64,000 nt of DNA from CAYQNU01 sp964419055 (GTDB taxonomy: Bacteria > Bacteroidota > Bacteroidia > Flavobacteriales_D > Parvicellaceae): positions 427,003 through 491,002 of the forward strand of contig CAYQNU010000001.1 in assembly GCA_964419055.1 (NCBI GenBank). The letters run 5' to 3'. Positions 19,287-28,500 of this stretch are shown one piece after another. How positions within the stretch are numbered: position 1 is the stretch's first letter; each line of letters begins with the position of its first letter. The translations under genes were made by a program, and so were the position numbers. The notes beneath the pieces were generated by a model that was not told where the DNA came from, made no database searches, and was given only the letters and a program-made list of their open reading frames with translations.

Positions 19287-20753
19287 TCAACCCTTACCTA
19301 CTTTAAAGGGATCAACTGGTTCAAATTTTCGAGTAATATAATGTAACGTTTCATCAATAGACCTTCCCGAACTACTCGGACTAGGGGCCAAAGCGGGGAA
19401 TTGTTCCAAGTTACCTTTATCATCTACCAATACATATAGAGGCAAGCTGCGAATATCAAAATTGTTGAGCAACTGAGCACTACTGTTGTAATGACAAATA
19501 TGCCAATTAAGACCTTTGTTTTTGGCCATAAACTGTTGGTAGTCCTCTTCATTTTCATCTAAAGAAATACTTACAAAATCTATATATTTACCATATTTTT
19601 CTTGCAATCCTTTAATAATCAACAAGTCTTGTACGCTTGCTGGGTTCCAAGTGGCCCAAAAATTAATATAAACATATCTCCCCTTGAAATTTGACAAGTT
19701 GAGTACTTCCTTTTTGGAGTTGGTAACCTCAAATGGCGGACAAACAGCTCCAGGCAACAATTTATTTTGACTGTATAAAATATTTTTTGCAATTATTTTA
19801 TGTTCTTCAACAGTAGTTTCTTGACCAATTTTTGTAATCAATGATTTTAAATTTTCTCTATTAAAATACCCGGAATGATAGGCTTCAGCTAATCCATTTA
19901 AAAAAACAAACTCTCTAAAAACGGGATGTTTCAAATAATAATTGGCTTCACCTGCCTCGTTCAGTTTTTCTAAACTGTTTAAATTGTTAATTGCAAAAGT
20001 CACTCTATCACGTGGCAACATCGAAGGGTTGGAAAGCACATTTTGATAAAATTCTTTTATAAAATTAATGTAGGCATCATTGTGATATAAAAGAGGTTGA
20101 TTTTTAATGAACGTCTCAAAAGTAATGTACTTATTTTTTGAAGGGTCTTCTCGATCACTAAAAAGAGCAATAGTAGCAATAGAATATTTCATATAATCGC
20201 TGAAATAACGATTGTCGACATCTTTGTAATACGTGTAAGCATCACGCGTGAAAACCGTTAAACTATCTCGGAAAGCTTGATTTTGCATCATCAATCGCTG
20301 AACTTTTAGCGTGTCTCCATAAAGGAAGTAGTCAAATTTTAGATTAAATTCCAATATCAATGTATTCAAATCATTTTTGGGGAGTTGATCAAAAACTAAA
20401 CGAACCGTATTGTTATTCAACTTTTTAACGACTGTTGAATCCAGTTCATTTGGAAAATATACCTTATAATTTGGTGTTTTTGGGTCAATATAAATATAAC
20501 CTCTTTTATCTTGTATTTGAATAAAGGATTTAAATCCTCGTTTGGGCTCTACAGTGAAGACACATTGCCCTTTTTCATCCACTTTTTGAATGTCCAATTC
20601 TTTAAGTTCGTAGCTGAAGTAATCGTCATAAGTGTATAAAATGGCTCGCTGATTTTTGAATGCACTGGCAACGCAAGTAATAGTTGATTTTTGCTGTGCT
20701 GTATAGCCAACAAAAAAACTTAACGCCACTACTATTAATAGTATTCTATGCAT
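19287..20753 (-). CDS. TlpA-like thioredoxin-fold protein lacking the CxxC active site
   Basis: The 488-aa protein has a signal peptide (ILLIVVALSFFVGYTAQQ), a long N-terminal region typical of Bacteroidota DUF4369/TlpA proteins, and a C-terminal thioredoxin-like domain (about 335-475; LNLSNFKGRYVYINFWATW, ISLDENEEDYQQFM, LPLYVLVDDKG with the cis-Pro). Where TlpA/ResA have WCxxC, this protein reads W-N-P-A-S (Asn370 to Ser373), so it cannot do ordinary thiol-disulfide exchange. It may have kept the fold for binding or chaperoning. It is followed 15 bp before by the coaD end, so the two leftward genes are adjacent and may be read together. Confidence 0.82.
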   Translation of the reverse strand: MHRILLIVVALSFFVGYTAQQKSTITCVASAFKNQRAILYTYDDYFSYELKELDIQKVDEKGQCVFTVEPKRGFKSFIQIQDKRGYIYIDPKTPNYKVYFPNELDSTVVKKLNNNTVRLVFDQLPKNDLNTLILEFNLKFDYFLYGDTLKVQRLMMQNQAFRDSLTVFTRDAYTYYKDVDNRYFSDYMKYSIATIALFSDREDPSKNKYITFETFIKNQPLLYHNDAYINFIKEFYQNVLSNPSMLPRDRVTFAINNLNSLEKLNEAGEANYYLKHPVFREFVFLNGLAEAYHSGYFNRENLKSLITKIGQETTVEEHKIIAKNILYSQNKLLPGAVCPPFEVTNSKKEVLNLSNFKGRYVYINFWATWNPASVQDLLIIKGLQEKYGKYIDFVSISLDENEEDYQQFMAKNKGLNWHICHYNSSAQLLNNFDIRSLPLYVLVDDKGNLEQFPALAPSPSSSGRSIDETLHYITRKFEPVDPFKVGKG

Positions 20754-20768
20754 ACTTAGTTGAATTAA

Positions 20769-21221
20769 TTATAAAATGCCTTTAGGCAAAAATTGAACCG
20801 CATTACCATTACTTTTAATAATTTCTCTAACGATGGTACTCGAAATACTGCTGTATTGGGGTTGAGTTATTAAAAAAACCGTTTCTATTTGTGGATACAA
20901 TGCTTGATTCATATCGGCTATAGCGCGCTCGTATTCAAAATCATTAGAGTTTCTTAACCCTCTCAAAATAAATTGAGCCCCTATTTGATTGCAAAAATCC
21001 ACAGTGAGACCCGTGTAGGAAACTACTTCAATTTTAGGTAAGTTTTCAAATGTTTTGCGAACCATCTCTAACCGTTTGGTCTCCTCAAACAAGTAGTTTT
21101 TACTAGTGTTAGTGCCAACAGCTACAACTATTTTGTCAAACATGGGCAAAGCACGCATCACCAACGATTGATGTCCCAAGGTGATGGGGTCAAATGAACC
21201 GGGAAAAAGTGCAATTCTCAT
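20769..21221 (-). CDS. coaD: Phosphopantetheine adenylyltransferase
   Basis: CoaD makes dephospho-CoA from 4'-phosphopantetheine and ATP, the fourth step of CoA synthesis. The 150-aa protein opens with MRIALFPGSFDPITLGHQSL, holding the nucleotidyltransferase (T/H)xGH motif as TLGH, and ends with the ISSTIVREI motif; LRGLRNSNDFEYE matches the conserved LRGxRxxxDxxYE region. The start is placed at the ATG at 21221, since the longer frame adds 17 residues not seen in CoaD and begins at a TTG. Length is normal for the family. A strong hairpin at 21275-21307 separates it from leuS upstream. Confidence 0.96.
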   Translation of the reverse strand: MRIALFPGSFDPITLGHQSLVMRALPMFDKIVVAVGTNTSKNYLFEETKRLEMVRKTFENLPKIEVVSYTGLTVDFCNQIGAQFILRGLRNSNDFEYERAIADMNQALYPQIETVFLITQPQYSSISSTIVREIIKSNGNAVQFLPKGIL

Positions 21222-21274
21222 TTTAATAGATTTAAGTGTGTATGTAACTTCGAAATTGGATAAAGGTTTCAAAG

Positions 21275-21307
21275 AACTTTTCTAAAGTTTAGAACTTTAG
21301 AAAAGTT
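21275..21307 (-). terminator. Hairpin terminator after leuS
   Basis: A perfect inverted repeat has 15-bp arms (21275-21289 AACTTTTCTAAAGTT, 21293-21307 AACTTTAGAAAAGTT) and a 3-nt loop. It starts 10 bp after the leuS stop in the direction of transcription and ends 54 bp before the coaD start. The T tract after the stem is weak (TTCTTT), so it may be leaky or act as an RNA-stabilising hairpin. Confidence 0.6.
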
Positions 21308-21317
21308 TTGATCGTAA

Positions 21318-24300
21318 TTAAACAACAATATTCACAATTTTACCCGGCACAACAATCATTTTTTTGATGGCATTTCCTTCCAAATATTGTTGTGTCTTAG
21401 CTTCTGCCATCACTACTTTCTCCACTTCTTCTCTAGGCATATCGGCTGGTAAACTCAGTGTAAAACGAACTTTCCCATTAAATGAAATGGGGTAATTGAT
21501 GCTCGATTCCACTAAAAAAGCTTCGTTGAAAGCCGGCCAAGGTGCTTTGGTTACTGAAGTGGTATTGCCCAACAATTGCCATATTTCTTCAGCCATGTGC
21601 GATGCATAAGGCGACAACAAAACCACCACATCACTTAATACTTGACGATTATTGCATTTTTGATCGGTGAGTTCGTTTACACAAATCATCATGGTGCTCA
21701 CTACCGTATTGAATGAATATCTATCAATATCCTCCGTTACTTTTTTGATGGTTTTGTGCACTGTTTTTAATGATTCTGCACTTGGAGCTCCTTCACTCAC
21801 TGTAAAACTTCCGCCTTGATGAAACAAGCGCCACAGTTTTTTTAGGAAGTTGTTTACACCATTAATTCCTTTTACATCCCAAGGTTTGAATTGTTCCAAT
21901 GGACCTAAAAACATCTCATAACAACGTAAGGTATCGGCTCCAAATTTCTCTACCAACTCATCAGGCGTTTGCACGTTGTATTTAGATTTGGACATTTTTT
22001 CAATTTCGTGACCGCAGATGAATTTACCATCTTCTAAAATGAACTCGGCATTTTTATATTCTTCTCTCCAATTTTTGAACGCTTCTACATCAAGAATGTC
22101 ATTGTCGACCATTGAAATATCCACGTGCAAAATTGTTTTTTTACCAATTACCGCAACTACAGGTTTTATAAAGGACTTACTAGATTTTGATATCCAATCT
22201 TCCAAAAAATTATCTGTAATGTATTGTTCTAACTTTTCAATATCCCAATCATTAAATCCACTACTTATGAATACTGGCGAGAATTCGTGAAACTCCTTTA
22301 AAACTCCACCTTTAGTTTGTTCTGAAACAGAATAATTCACTCTATAAACTAAACTACTTCTCCCTAAAATCATTCCTTGGTTGATCAATTTTTTGAAGGG
22401 TTCGTCAAAGTTGATGTAGCCCATGTCAAAAAGGAACTTGGTCCAAAAGCGAGAGTATAACAAATGACCGGTGGCGTGCTCTGCCCCACCAATATACAAG
22501 TCTACTTGTTGCCAATAGTCAGCTTTTTCTTTGCTCACAAAGGCCTGCTCATTGTGAGGATCCATATAACGCAAAAAGTACCAAGATGAACCAGCCCAGC
22601 CTGGCATGGTGTTGTATTCCATTCTAAATACTCCACCCTGTCCCTCCCCGTTTGGGAGGGTTGGTTGTGGGTTATTTAGTTTTAGTTCTGTATTTATAGT
22701 TTCAATTACAAAGTGAAGGTTTTCAAAAACTTGATCATTTGTAAATCGAATAACTTTAAAACCTAATTCTTCAAGAACGGCTGTTCTTTTGGCATCATAT
22801 TCTTGTTGCTCAGGTGAATTATGGTATTCGCCATCAATTTCCACTACTAACTTAGATGAAAAGGCCACAAAATCAACAATATAATTATTTATTACTTGTT
22901 GTCTTCTAAAGCGAACTCCAAATTTAGTGTTTCTTATTTGATGCCAAATTATTTTCTCAGCAGGAGTTTGCTCTTTTCTATTATCTCTTGCTTTTTCTTT
23001 TAGCCTGAACCAGGTGTTTTGGTCTGTAGTTTTGTAAAAACCTTCAGGGCTATCCTCCTCAACTAAGTCTATCCCTTCATCTTCGTCAAAGACCTCGTAC
23101 CCCCTCTCCATTGGAGAGGGATGGGGTGAGGTCTTATACACCCAACCTTCTGCCCGTGCCAATGGTGGTTCGCCATCTTCGGTAGGCAAATATTTATCAA
23201 CTTCGGGTAAGGTAACAGGCAAATCGGCATCATCAATCAAATGGGGCACATCATCTTGATAATACACTGGGAAAGGTTCGCCCCAATAACGCTGGCGAGA
23301 GAAAATAGCATCGCGCAAACGGTAGTTAATTTTTCCTTTTCCAATACCTTTTTTCTCAATAGCTTCAATGGCTTTTTCGATCCCCTCTTGAGCAGTTAAT
23401 CCGTTTAAAAATTCAGAATGAGTTAAGGTTACTGTTTTATCTGAACAAGCTTCTTTGCTGATATCGGTATCTTTAAAAATGTTAGGGATTTCAATGCCAA
23501 AATGTGTTGCAAAATCCCAATCCCTCTGATCTCCTGCTGGGACAGCCATTACAGCTCCTGTTCCATAGGTTGCTAATACATAATCGCCAATCCAAATTTG
23601 TATTTTATTTCCAGTAAAAGGATGCACGGCATAAGCTCCCGTAAAAGCACCGGTTATGTTTTTTACATTGGCCTGTCTATCGCGTTCTGATTTGGCTGCA
23701 GCTAGTTTTTTATAGTTTTCTATGGTTTCTTTTTGCTCAGCAGTAGTGATCACATCTACTAATGCATGCTCAGGAGCTAACACCATAAACGAAACACCAA
23801 AAATAGTATCGGGGCGTGTAGTGAAAACCTCAATGTAGGGTTGCACTTCGGCTCCACTCAGTGCACGGTTTGAGGTTTGAGGTTTCTGAGAATGTATACC
23901 ATCAACTTCAAAACGCACCATTGCACCTTTAGATTTTCCAATCCAGTTGCGTTGTTGTTCTTTGAGAGAATCTGAAAAATCTATTTTTTCTAATCCTTCT
24001 AATAAGCGTTCGGCATAGGCTGTAATGCGCATACTCCATTGACGCATCAATTTTTGTTCTACAGGATGACCTCCTCGTTCACTTACACCATCTTTTATCT
24101 CATCATTGGCCAATACGGTACCTAAAGTGGGGCACCAATTTACCCAACTATCCGCCAAAAATGCCAAACGGTAATTCATCAAAACCGATTGTTGTTTTTT
24201 AGCCTCCCAACTGTTCCAATCTTGAGAAGTAAAAGGAGCTGTTTCTTCACATACGGCCTCTATGTTGGCATTACCTTCTTTTTCAAAAAGTTGAATAAGC

Positions 24301-24779
24301 GTATCAATATGTTGCGCTTTATTTGCTGATTTATTATACCAAGAATTGTAAATTTCTTTGAAAATCCATTGTGTCCATTTGTAGTAATTCGGATCGGAAG
24401 TACGCACTTCTCTGTCCCAATCAAATGAAAAACCAATTTTATCTAACTGTTCTCTGTATCGAGCTATGTTTTGTTCGGTAGTAATGGCAGGATGTTGTCC
24501 TGTTTGGATAGCGTATTGTTCAGCTGGTAATCCAAATGAATCATATCCCATTGGATGCAACACATTGAAACCTTTGTTACGTTTATAACGCGCCACTATA
24601 TCACTGGCTATGTATCCAAGTGGATGTCCTACATGTAATCCCGCACCAGAAGGATAAGGAAACATATCCAATACATAGTATTTTTCTTTAGTGTAATCGT
24701 CAAAAGTTTTATATGTTTTTTGCTCACGCCATTCTTTGCGCCACTTTTTTTCGATGTCGATGTGATTGTATTCGCTCAT
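21318..24779 (-). CDS. leuS: Leucyl-tRNA synthetase with an in-frame DUF559 nuclease domain
   Basis: LeuRS charges tRNA-Leu. The HIGH-type motif is HVGH at residues 49-52, the editing-domain TRPDTIFG is present, the MPGWAGSSWYF peptide is intact, and KMSKS lies at 928-932, so the enzyme should work. The 1153 residues exceed the usual 920-950. Between LARAEGWVYK and the MPGWAGSSWYF segment lies a foreign domain (about 550-715) with the DUF559 signature: KARDNRKEQTPAEKIIW, FRRQQVINNYIVDF, and Asp636, Glu647, Asp649 and His653 in VDF...EIDGEYH. A second extra stretch of about 45 residues lies near 815-880. The start is at ATG 24779, supported by a promoter box at 24813-24820. Confidence 0.93.
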   Translation of the reverse strand: MSEYNHIDIEKKWRKEWREQKTYKTFDDYTKEKYYVLDMFPYPSGAGLHVGHPLGYIASDIVARYKRNKGFNVLHPMGYDSFGLPAEQYAIQTGQHPAITTEQNIARYREQLDKIGFSFDWDREVRTSDPNYYKWTQWIFKEIYNSWYNKSANKAQHIDTLIQLFEKEGNANIEAVCEETAPFTSQDWNSWEAKKQQSVLMNYRLAFLADSWVNWCPTLGTVLANDEIKDGVSERGGHPVEQKLMRQWSMRITAYAERLLEGLEKIDFSDSLKEQQRNWIGKSKGAMVRFEVDGIHSQKPQTSNRALSGAEVQPYIEVFTTRPDTIFGVSFMVLAPEHALVDVITTAEQKETIENYKKLAAAKSERDRQANVKNITGAFTGAYAVHPFTGNKIQIWIGDYVLATYGTGAVMAVPAGDQRDWDFATHFGIEIPNIFKDTDISKEACSDKTVTLTHSEFLNGLTAQEGIEKAIEAIEKKGIGKGKINYRLRDAIFSRQRYWGEPFPVYYQDDVPHLIDDADLPVTLPEVDKYLPTEDGEPPLARAEGWVYKTSPHPSPMERGYEVFDEDEGIDLVEEDSPEGFYKTTDQNTWFRLKEKARDNRKEQTPAEKIIWHQIRNTKFGVRFRRQQVINNYIVDFVAFSSKLVVEIDGEYHNSPEQQEYDAKRTAVLEELGFKVIRFTNDQVFENLHFVIETINTELKLNNPQPTLPNGEGQGGVFRMEYNTMPGWAGSSWYFLRYMDPHNEQAFVSKEKADYWQQVDLYIGGAEHATGHLLYSRFWTKFLFDMGYINFDEPFKKLINQGMILGRSSLVYRVNYSVSEQTKGGVLKEFHEFSPVFISSGFNDWDIEKLEQYITDNFLEDWISKSSKSFIKPVVAVIGKKTILHVDISMVDNDILDVEAFKNWREEYKNAEFILEDGKFICGHEIEKMSKSKYNVQTPDELVEKFGADTLRCYEMFLGPLEQFKPWDVKGINGVNNFLKKLWRLFHQGGSFTVSEGAPSAESLKTVHKTIKKVTEDIDRYSFNTVVSTMMICVNELTDQKCNNRQVLSDVVVLLSPYASHMAEEIWQLLGNTTSVTKAPWPAFNEAFLVESSINYPISFNGKVRFTLSLPADMPREEVEKVVMAEAKTQQYLEGNAIKKMIVVPGKIVNIVV
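22633..22670. repeat. GC-rich palindrome, left end of the leuS insertion
   Basis: Inner arms CCCTCCC (22642-22648) and GGGAGGG (22654-22660) flank a 5-nt loop; outer CCAC (22633-22636) pairs with GTGG (22667-22670). It is translated on the minus strand as part of LeuRS (NPQPTLPNGEGQGGVF). Confidence 0.75.
23091..23133. repeat. GC-rich palindrome, right end of the leuS insertion
   Basis: Arms CCCTCTCCA and TGGAGAGGG (23102-23110, 23112-23120) are separated by one base, and outer arms GACCTC/GAGGTC close the repeat. The core CTCCATTGGAG (23106-23116) recurs twice in the palindrome at 33474-33552. It is translated in LeuRS as TSPHPSPMERG and neighbouring residues. Confidence 0.8.
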
Positions 24780-24812
24780 TTTGCTCCCTAAGAATTGAAT
24801 TTTGTATGCCCG

Positions 24813-24820
24813 CAAAAGTA
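24813..24820 (-). promoter_or_regulatory. Promoter -7 element of leuS
   Basis: On the minus strand the sequence reads TACTTTTGC, a full match to TAnnTTTGC. Transcription would begin near 24806, leaving a leader of about 27 nt before the ATG at 24779. This supports that start over the TTG at 24815, which falls inside the box. Confidence 0.6.
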
Positions 24821-24882
24821 CAGATTATTTTTGAGGTAATATCTAATGAGGTTTGGAGTAAGAAATTTTGTAACTTTGATGT

Positions 24883-25476
24883 ATGACTATATACAAAAAA
24901 AAGTTAGGTTATCCCTTTCCTTTTGCCGTATTGACAATGGGGTTGTTTATCCTTTTGTTTGGCATAGCTTTGCTTATATTTAGTTACGGTTTTGCCCAAT
25001 TTTTTGGCCTAATGCTAATGTTGTTGGCCGTTTATATGTGTTTTTTGCGATCTGAAATTTGGATTGATAATGTAAATCATCAAGTTAAATTTGTCACGTC
25101 ATTATTTGGTTTAAAATGGGGTGTTTGGGAATTATTGGAGCATTATGCTGCGATTACCATCAAATATACGTTGCTTTCTGACAAAGGGTATGATAAAGTT
25201 GGCGGAGGATTAACCTCCATATTTCCAATGTCGGGAAGATTCTATAATAGTCAATACAACAAGCAAGAAAGTTGGAGAGTGCATCTGATTGATAAAAGTG
25301 GTGAAAAAATTCTTTTAATCAGTGGTAATAAGCAAGATGCTTTAGAAATTATCAATAGGGTGTTAGCTAATGGAAAACATTTAAAACCATATTTGTCAAA
25401 TTATAGACGAGAATTCGAACTTTCATTAGAGGCCATTAAACAAGAGAAGTTAGTTTTATTGTCGTCAATTAAATAA
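24883..25476 (+). CDS. Small membrane protein of unknown function
   Basis: The 197-aa protein has two adjacent membrane segments near the N-terminus (about 14-35 and 38-58; VLTMGLFILLFGIALLIF, FFGLMLMLLAVYM), then a cytoplasmic or periplasmic domain of about 140 residues with predicted strands (WIDNVNHQVKFVTSLFGLKW) and a helical end. This build resembles PH-like membrane domain proteins, but I cannot assign a family. A TAnnTTTG box (24871-24878) ends only 4 bp before the ATG, so the mRNA may be leaderless. It is divergent from leuS and convergent with the SpoIIE gene at 25538. Confidence 0.7.
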   Translation: MTIYKKKLGYPFPFAVLTMGLFILLFGIALLIFSYGFAQFFGLMLMLLAVYMCFLRSEIWIDNVNHQVKFVTSLFGLKWGVWELLEHYAAITIKYTLLSDKGYDKVGGGLTSIFPMSGRFYNSQYNKQESWRVHLIDKSGEKILLISGNKQDALEIINRVLANGKHLKPYLSNYRREFELSLEAIKQEKLVLLSSIK

Positions 25477-25537
25477 GCAAAAAGAGGTTTAAATTAATGG
25501 CGTTTTTGGTAATCTGTCCAAATTCCTTGAACAATTT

Positions 25538-28500
25538 TTATACTCGTACACCAATTATACAAACATCGTCAATCTGTTCATATTCAAGAATTTCATTATT
25601 GTCACTGGGCCAATGTTTCCATTTATGGAACGTAGCTTTGATGCGATCTAACTGTTCATTCATAGAAAGGTGATTGATTTCAAGCAATAAATCTTTAAAT
25701 GCTTTATACATAAACTTTTTGCCTTTAGGACCGCCAAACTGATCCGGGAAACCATCGGTAAAAATAAAAAAGGTATCTCCTTTATAAAGATCAATTGTGT
25801 GGGATGTAAAAGGATGAGGATTTTCGTATTTTCCAATCGGTTGTTTGTCAGGTTTTATTTCTTCAATTTCATTGGAACCTTTGCGGATAATCCAAATTGG
25901 GTTATTTGCCCCTGACCAGTTTAGTTGAGTTATGGGTATGCCGGTGTCTTTACAAAGTGCGGTTTTGAGCGATGCCAGTGAAATATCCATTCCATCTTTT
26001 ACTTCACTTTCGCTTTTTTCAAAGGTTTCAATAACTAAATCTCTTACTTTATCTAAAATAAGGTTGGGTTGAAATAATTTAAACTCTTTTACAGCTCTGT
26101 TCATAGCATTACTGCAAACAACACTTACCAATGCTCCTGGCACCCCATGACCAGTGCAATCGGCTGCTGCTAGTAAAATGATTTGGTCAAGACAGTCTGT
26201 TTCAGAATTGAAATTTGAAGTAGTTTCTAACCAGTAAAAATCTCCCGCAACGATATCTTTAGGCTTATAGTAAATAAAACTTTCGGGCAATAATTCTGTC
26301 ACCATTTTGAAAGGTGGTAAAATAGCTCTTTGTAACCTTCGAGCATAGTTGATGGAATCGAGAATCTCAGTGTTTTTTTCTTCAATCAAATCTTTTTGAT
26401 GCTCAGCAATATCACGTTGTTTTTCTACTTCAGCTTTTTGAGCTACAACCTCTTGTGTACGCTCTTGCACAATGGCCTCAAGTTTTATATTCTGCAATTT
26501 TACCTGACGAAGACTCAATCTTACTATAACAAACAAAACAATTAAACCACCAATTACAAACACAATGTACGCCCACCAGGTGCGGTACCAAGGCGGTAAT
26601 ACTTCAAAAGTTACGGTTTGTACTTCGGATTCAATTCCGTAAATATTTTTTGCTTTAACATGAAACACATACATTCCCTCAGTTAACGAATATTCTTTTG
26701 ATGTTTTGTTTGACCACTCTGACCATTCAGCATCAAAGCCTTCTAAATAGTAGCTGTATTTCATTTTATCTTCAGCTATGTATGAGTTAGAAGCAAAATT
26801 GAACAGGATGACTTTTTTGGGATTGTATTCAAAAATAAAGTTTGGAATTTTGGTTTCAGCACCCATATAAACAGTTGAATCACCTACACTTACAGATCTA
26901 ACAATAGCAGAATATTTCGAATTCACTTTTTGCTTAAATTTACTGTCGTACCTTATTAAGCCATCATTACCGCCTAGCCAAGTAACACCATCATTATCGT
27001 GATAAACAGCATGTATTATATAATCTGTTTGAGCACTAAATTCACTTGACTGCCAGGTATATTTACCATCTTTCAACGAAGCATACCCTATTTCAAAAGT
27101 ATTGTCAATATCATTAAAAAGAATCATCCAAATATTTCCATTTGGATCTAAAGAAATGCGATGAATTCCTTTATTTTCCTTGGTAAAATCTTTTCCAAAT
27201 TCGTTTGTGGCAATAAAATTTTCATTGTTGTATTTATACAATCCCTTATCTGTCCCTGCATAAATGGTATTGTTTAATTCAAATAAATAAGCTTGGCTTT
27301 CGGGAAGCCCTTGTGTTGTAAAGTATCTAAAAATATTGGGTTCACTTTTGACAAGCTCATTTACGTGAAGCTTATAAACGCCATCTTTATTAGACCCAAC
27401 CCAAAGTGTTCCATCTTGAGTAATGATGAAATTAAACAAATCACCTTCTGCAAAATTTTGTAGATACTTTATTTCTTTAAAAGTCTTTGAATTGGCATTG
27501 TACTCTAATAACTGAATACCATCATAATGCAGCACTATGAGTTGATTTGGATTTAGAGGATTACTTCTAACATTATAGGGACCTCCTTGAGCAATAGACG
27601 TTAACTTGTATCCACTGGTACTCATAAAAACGTCAGAAAGCTCAGAAATAAAGAGCATAGTATCGGTTCCAAATGGTAATACATTCAACCCGTATGAGTC
27701 AGCGTTTATCTCATTAAATTTTTTAATTTCAAAATCAGAGGTAAAACGATAGACACCACTTTGTGAGCTGATTATCAAATCTTTATTAAATCTGGTAATA
27801 TCTTCTATTGAGATTTTTTTAAAGATATTTTCGAATTTCAGAATGGGAGATAAAACATCAATTTTTGAAATACCATTGTTAGTTCCTAACCAAAGGTGGC
27901 CTTCTCTATCAAAAAATTGACATTTTACAAATCCATCCATCAATCCTTTTTCGATATCAATACAATACATTTTATTGAAATTGAAATCATAGACTTTAAT
28001 TCCATTCGTAAAACTTCCAAGAGAAATAAGGTTATCTCCAACCATTACAGCCGAGACAAAGGTGTCGTTTTCATCAGTAAAGATTGGTAAGTACGAACCA
28101 TTATTGTATTGAAAAATACCGTGGTTTTCAGTAATGATATGAAGTATATCATTTTTAGTATAAAAATTTACGATGCGTTTGTCGTCAAAAAATGCACTAT
28201 TTGGCAAAGATGTAAATTGATTGCCATCATATACCATTACCCCTTTGTCTATAACTTGAAAGTAAACAAAATTTGCTATTTTGGAAAAATTTCTTGGTTT
28301 GTCATATTTTACATGACTAACTACTTTGAAGTCTTTATCTAAAATAAAAATTCCATTACTTCCTGACTTAAGTATTATTTGATTATTGAATTCAATTATA
28401 TCCGAAATTTCAGAATTGGCGAATTGATTTAAATTTTCACTTAAACTTATAAAAGTAAGTTGATTCTTACTATTTGGTTTTAAAATACCAAAACCAGCTG

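Larger units (their letters stand above)
22633..23133 (-). mobile_element. Palindrome-bounded DUF559 nuclease element inserted in frame in leuS
   Basis: The segment has a GC-rich palindrome at each end, in a gene otherwise low in GC, and its span is a multiple of three (501 bp by my boundaries). The left palindrome has CCCTCCC (22642-22648) facing GGGAGGG (22654-22660), with outer CCAC/GTGG. The right one has CCCTCTCCA (23102-23110) facing TGGAGAGGG (23112-23120), with outer GACCTC/GAGGTC (23091-23096, 23128-23133). Between them lies a complete DUF559 (Pfam PF04480) domain, a family related to Vsr and PD-(D/E)XK nucleases. Exact ends are uncertain by several bases, and I see no clear target-site duplication. 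Confidence 0.7.

Noticed and set aside
22018..22290. Separate small gene on the plus strand within leuS
   Set aside because: It is a shadow frame opposite the conserved synthetase; no promoter, start context or recognisable product.
22633..23133. Intein or homing endonuclease in LeuRS
   Set aside because: The segment starts without Cys or Ser, ends without an Asn-Cys/Ser/Thr junction, and shows no intein blocks or LAGLIDADG, HNH or GIY-YIG motifs. The palindromic ends point to a different kind of insertion.
21318..24779. leuS as a pseudogene or assembly chimera
   Set aside because: The frame is open for 1153 codons, all synthetase motifs are intact, a promoter and terminator flank it, and the insertion length is a multiple of three by my boundaries.
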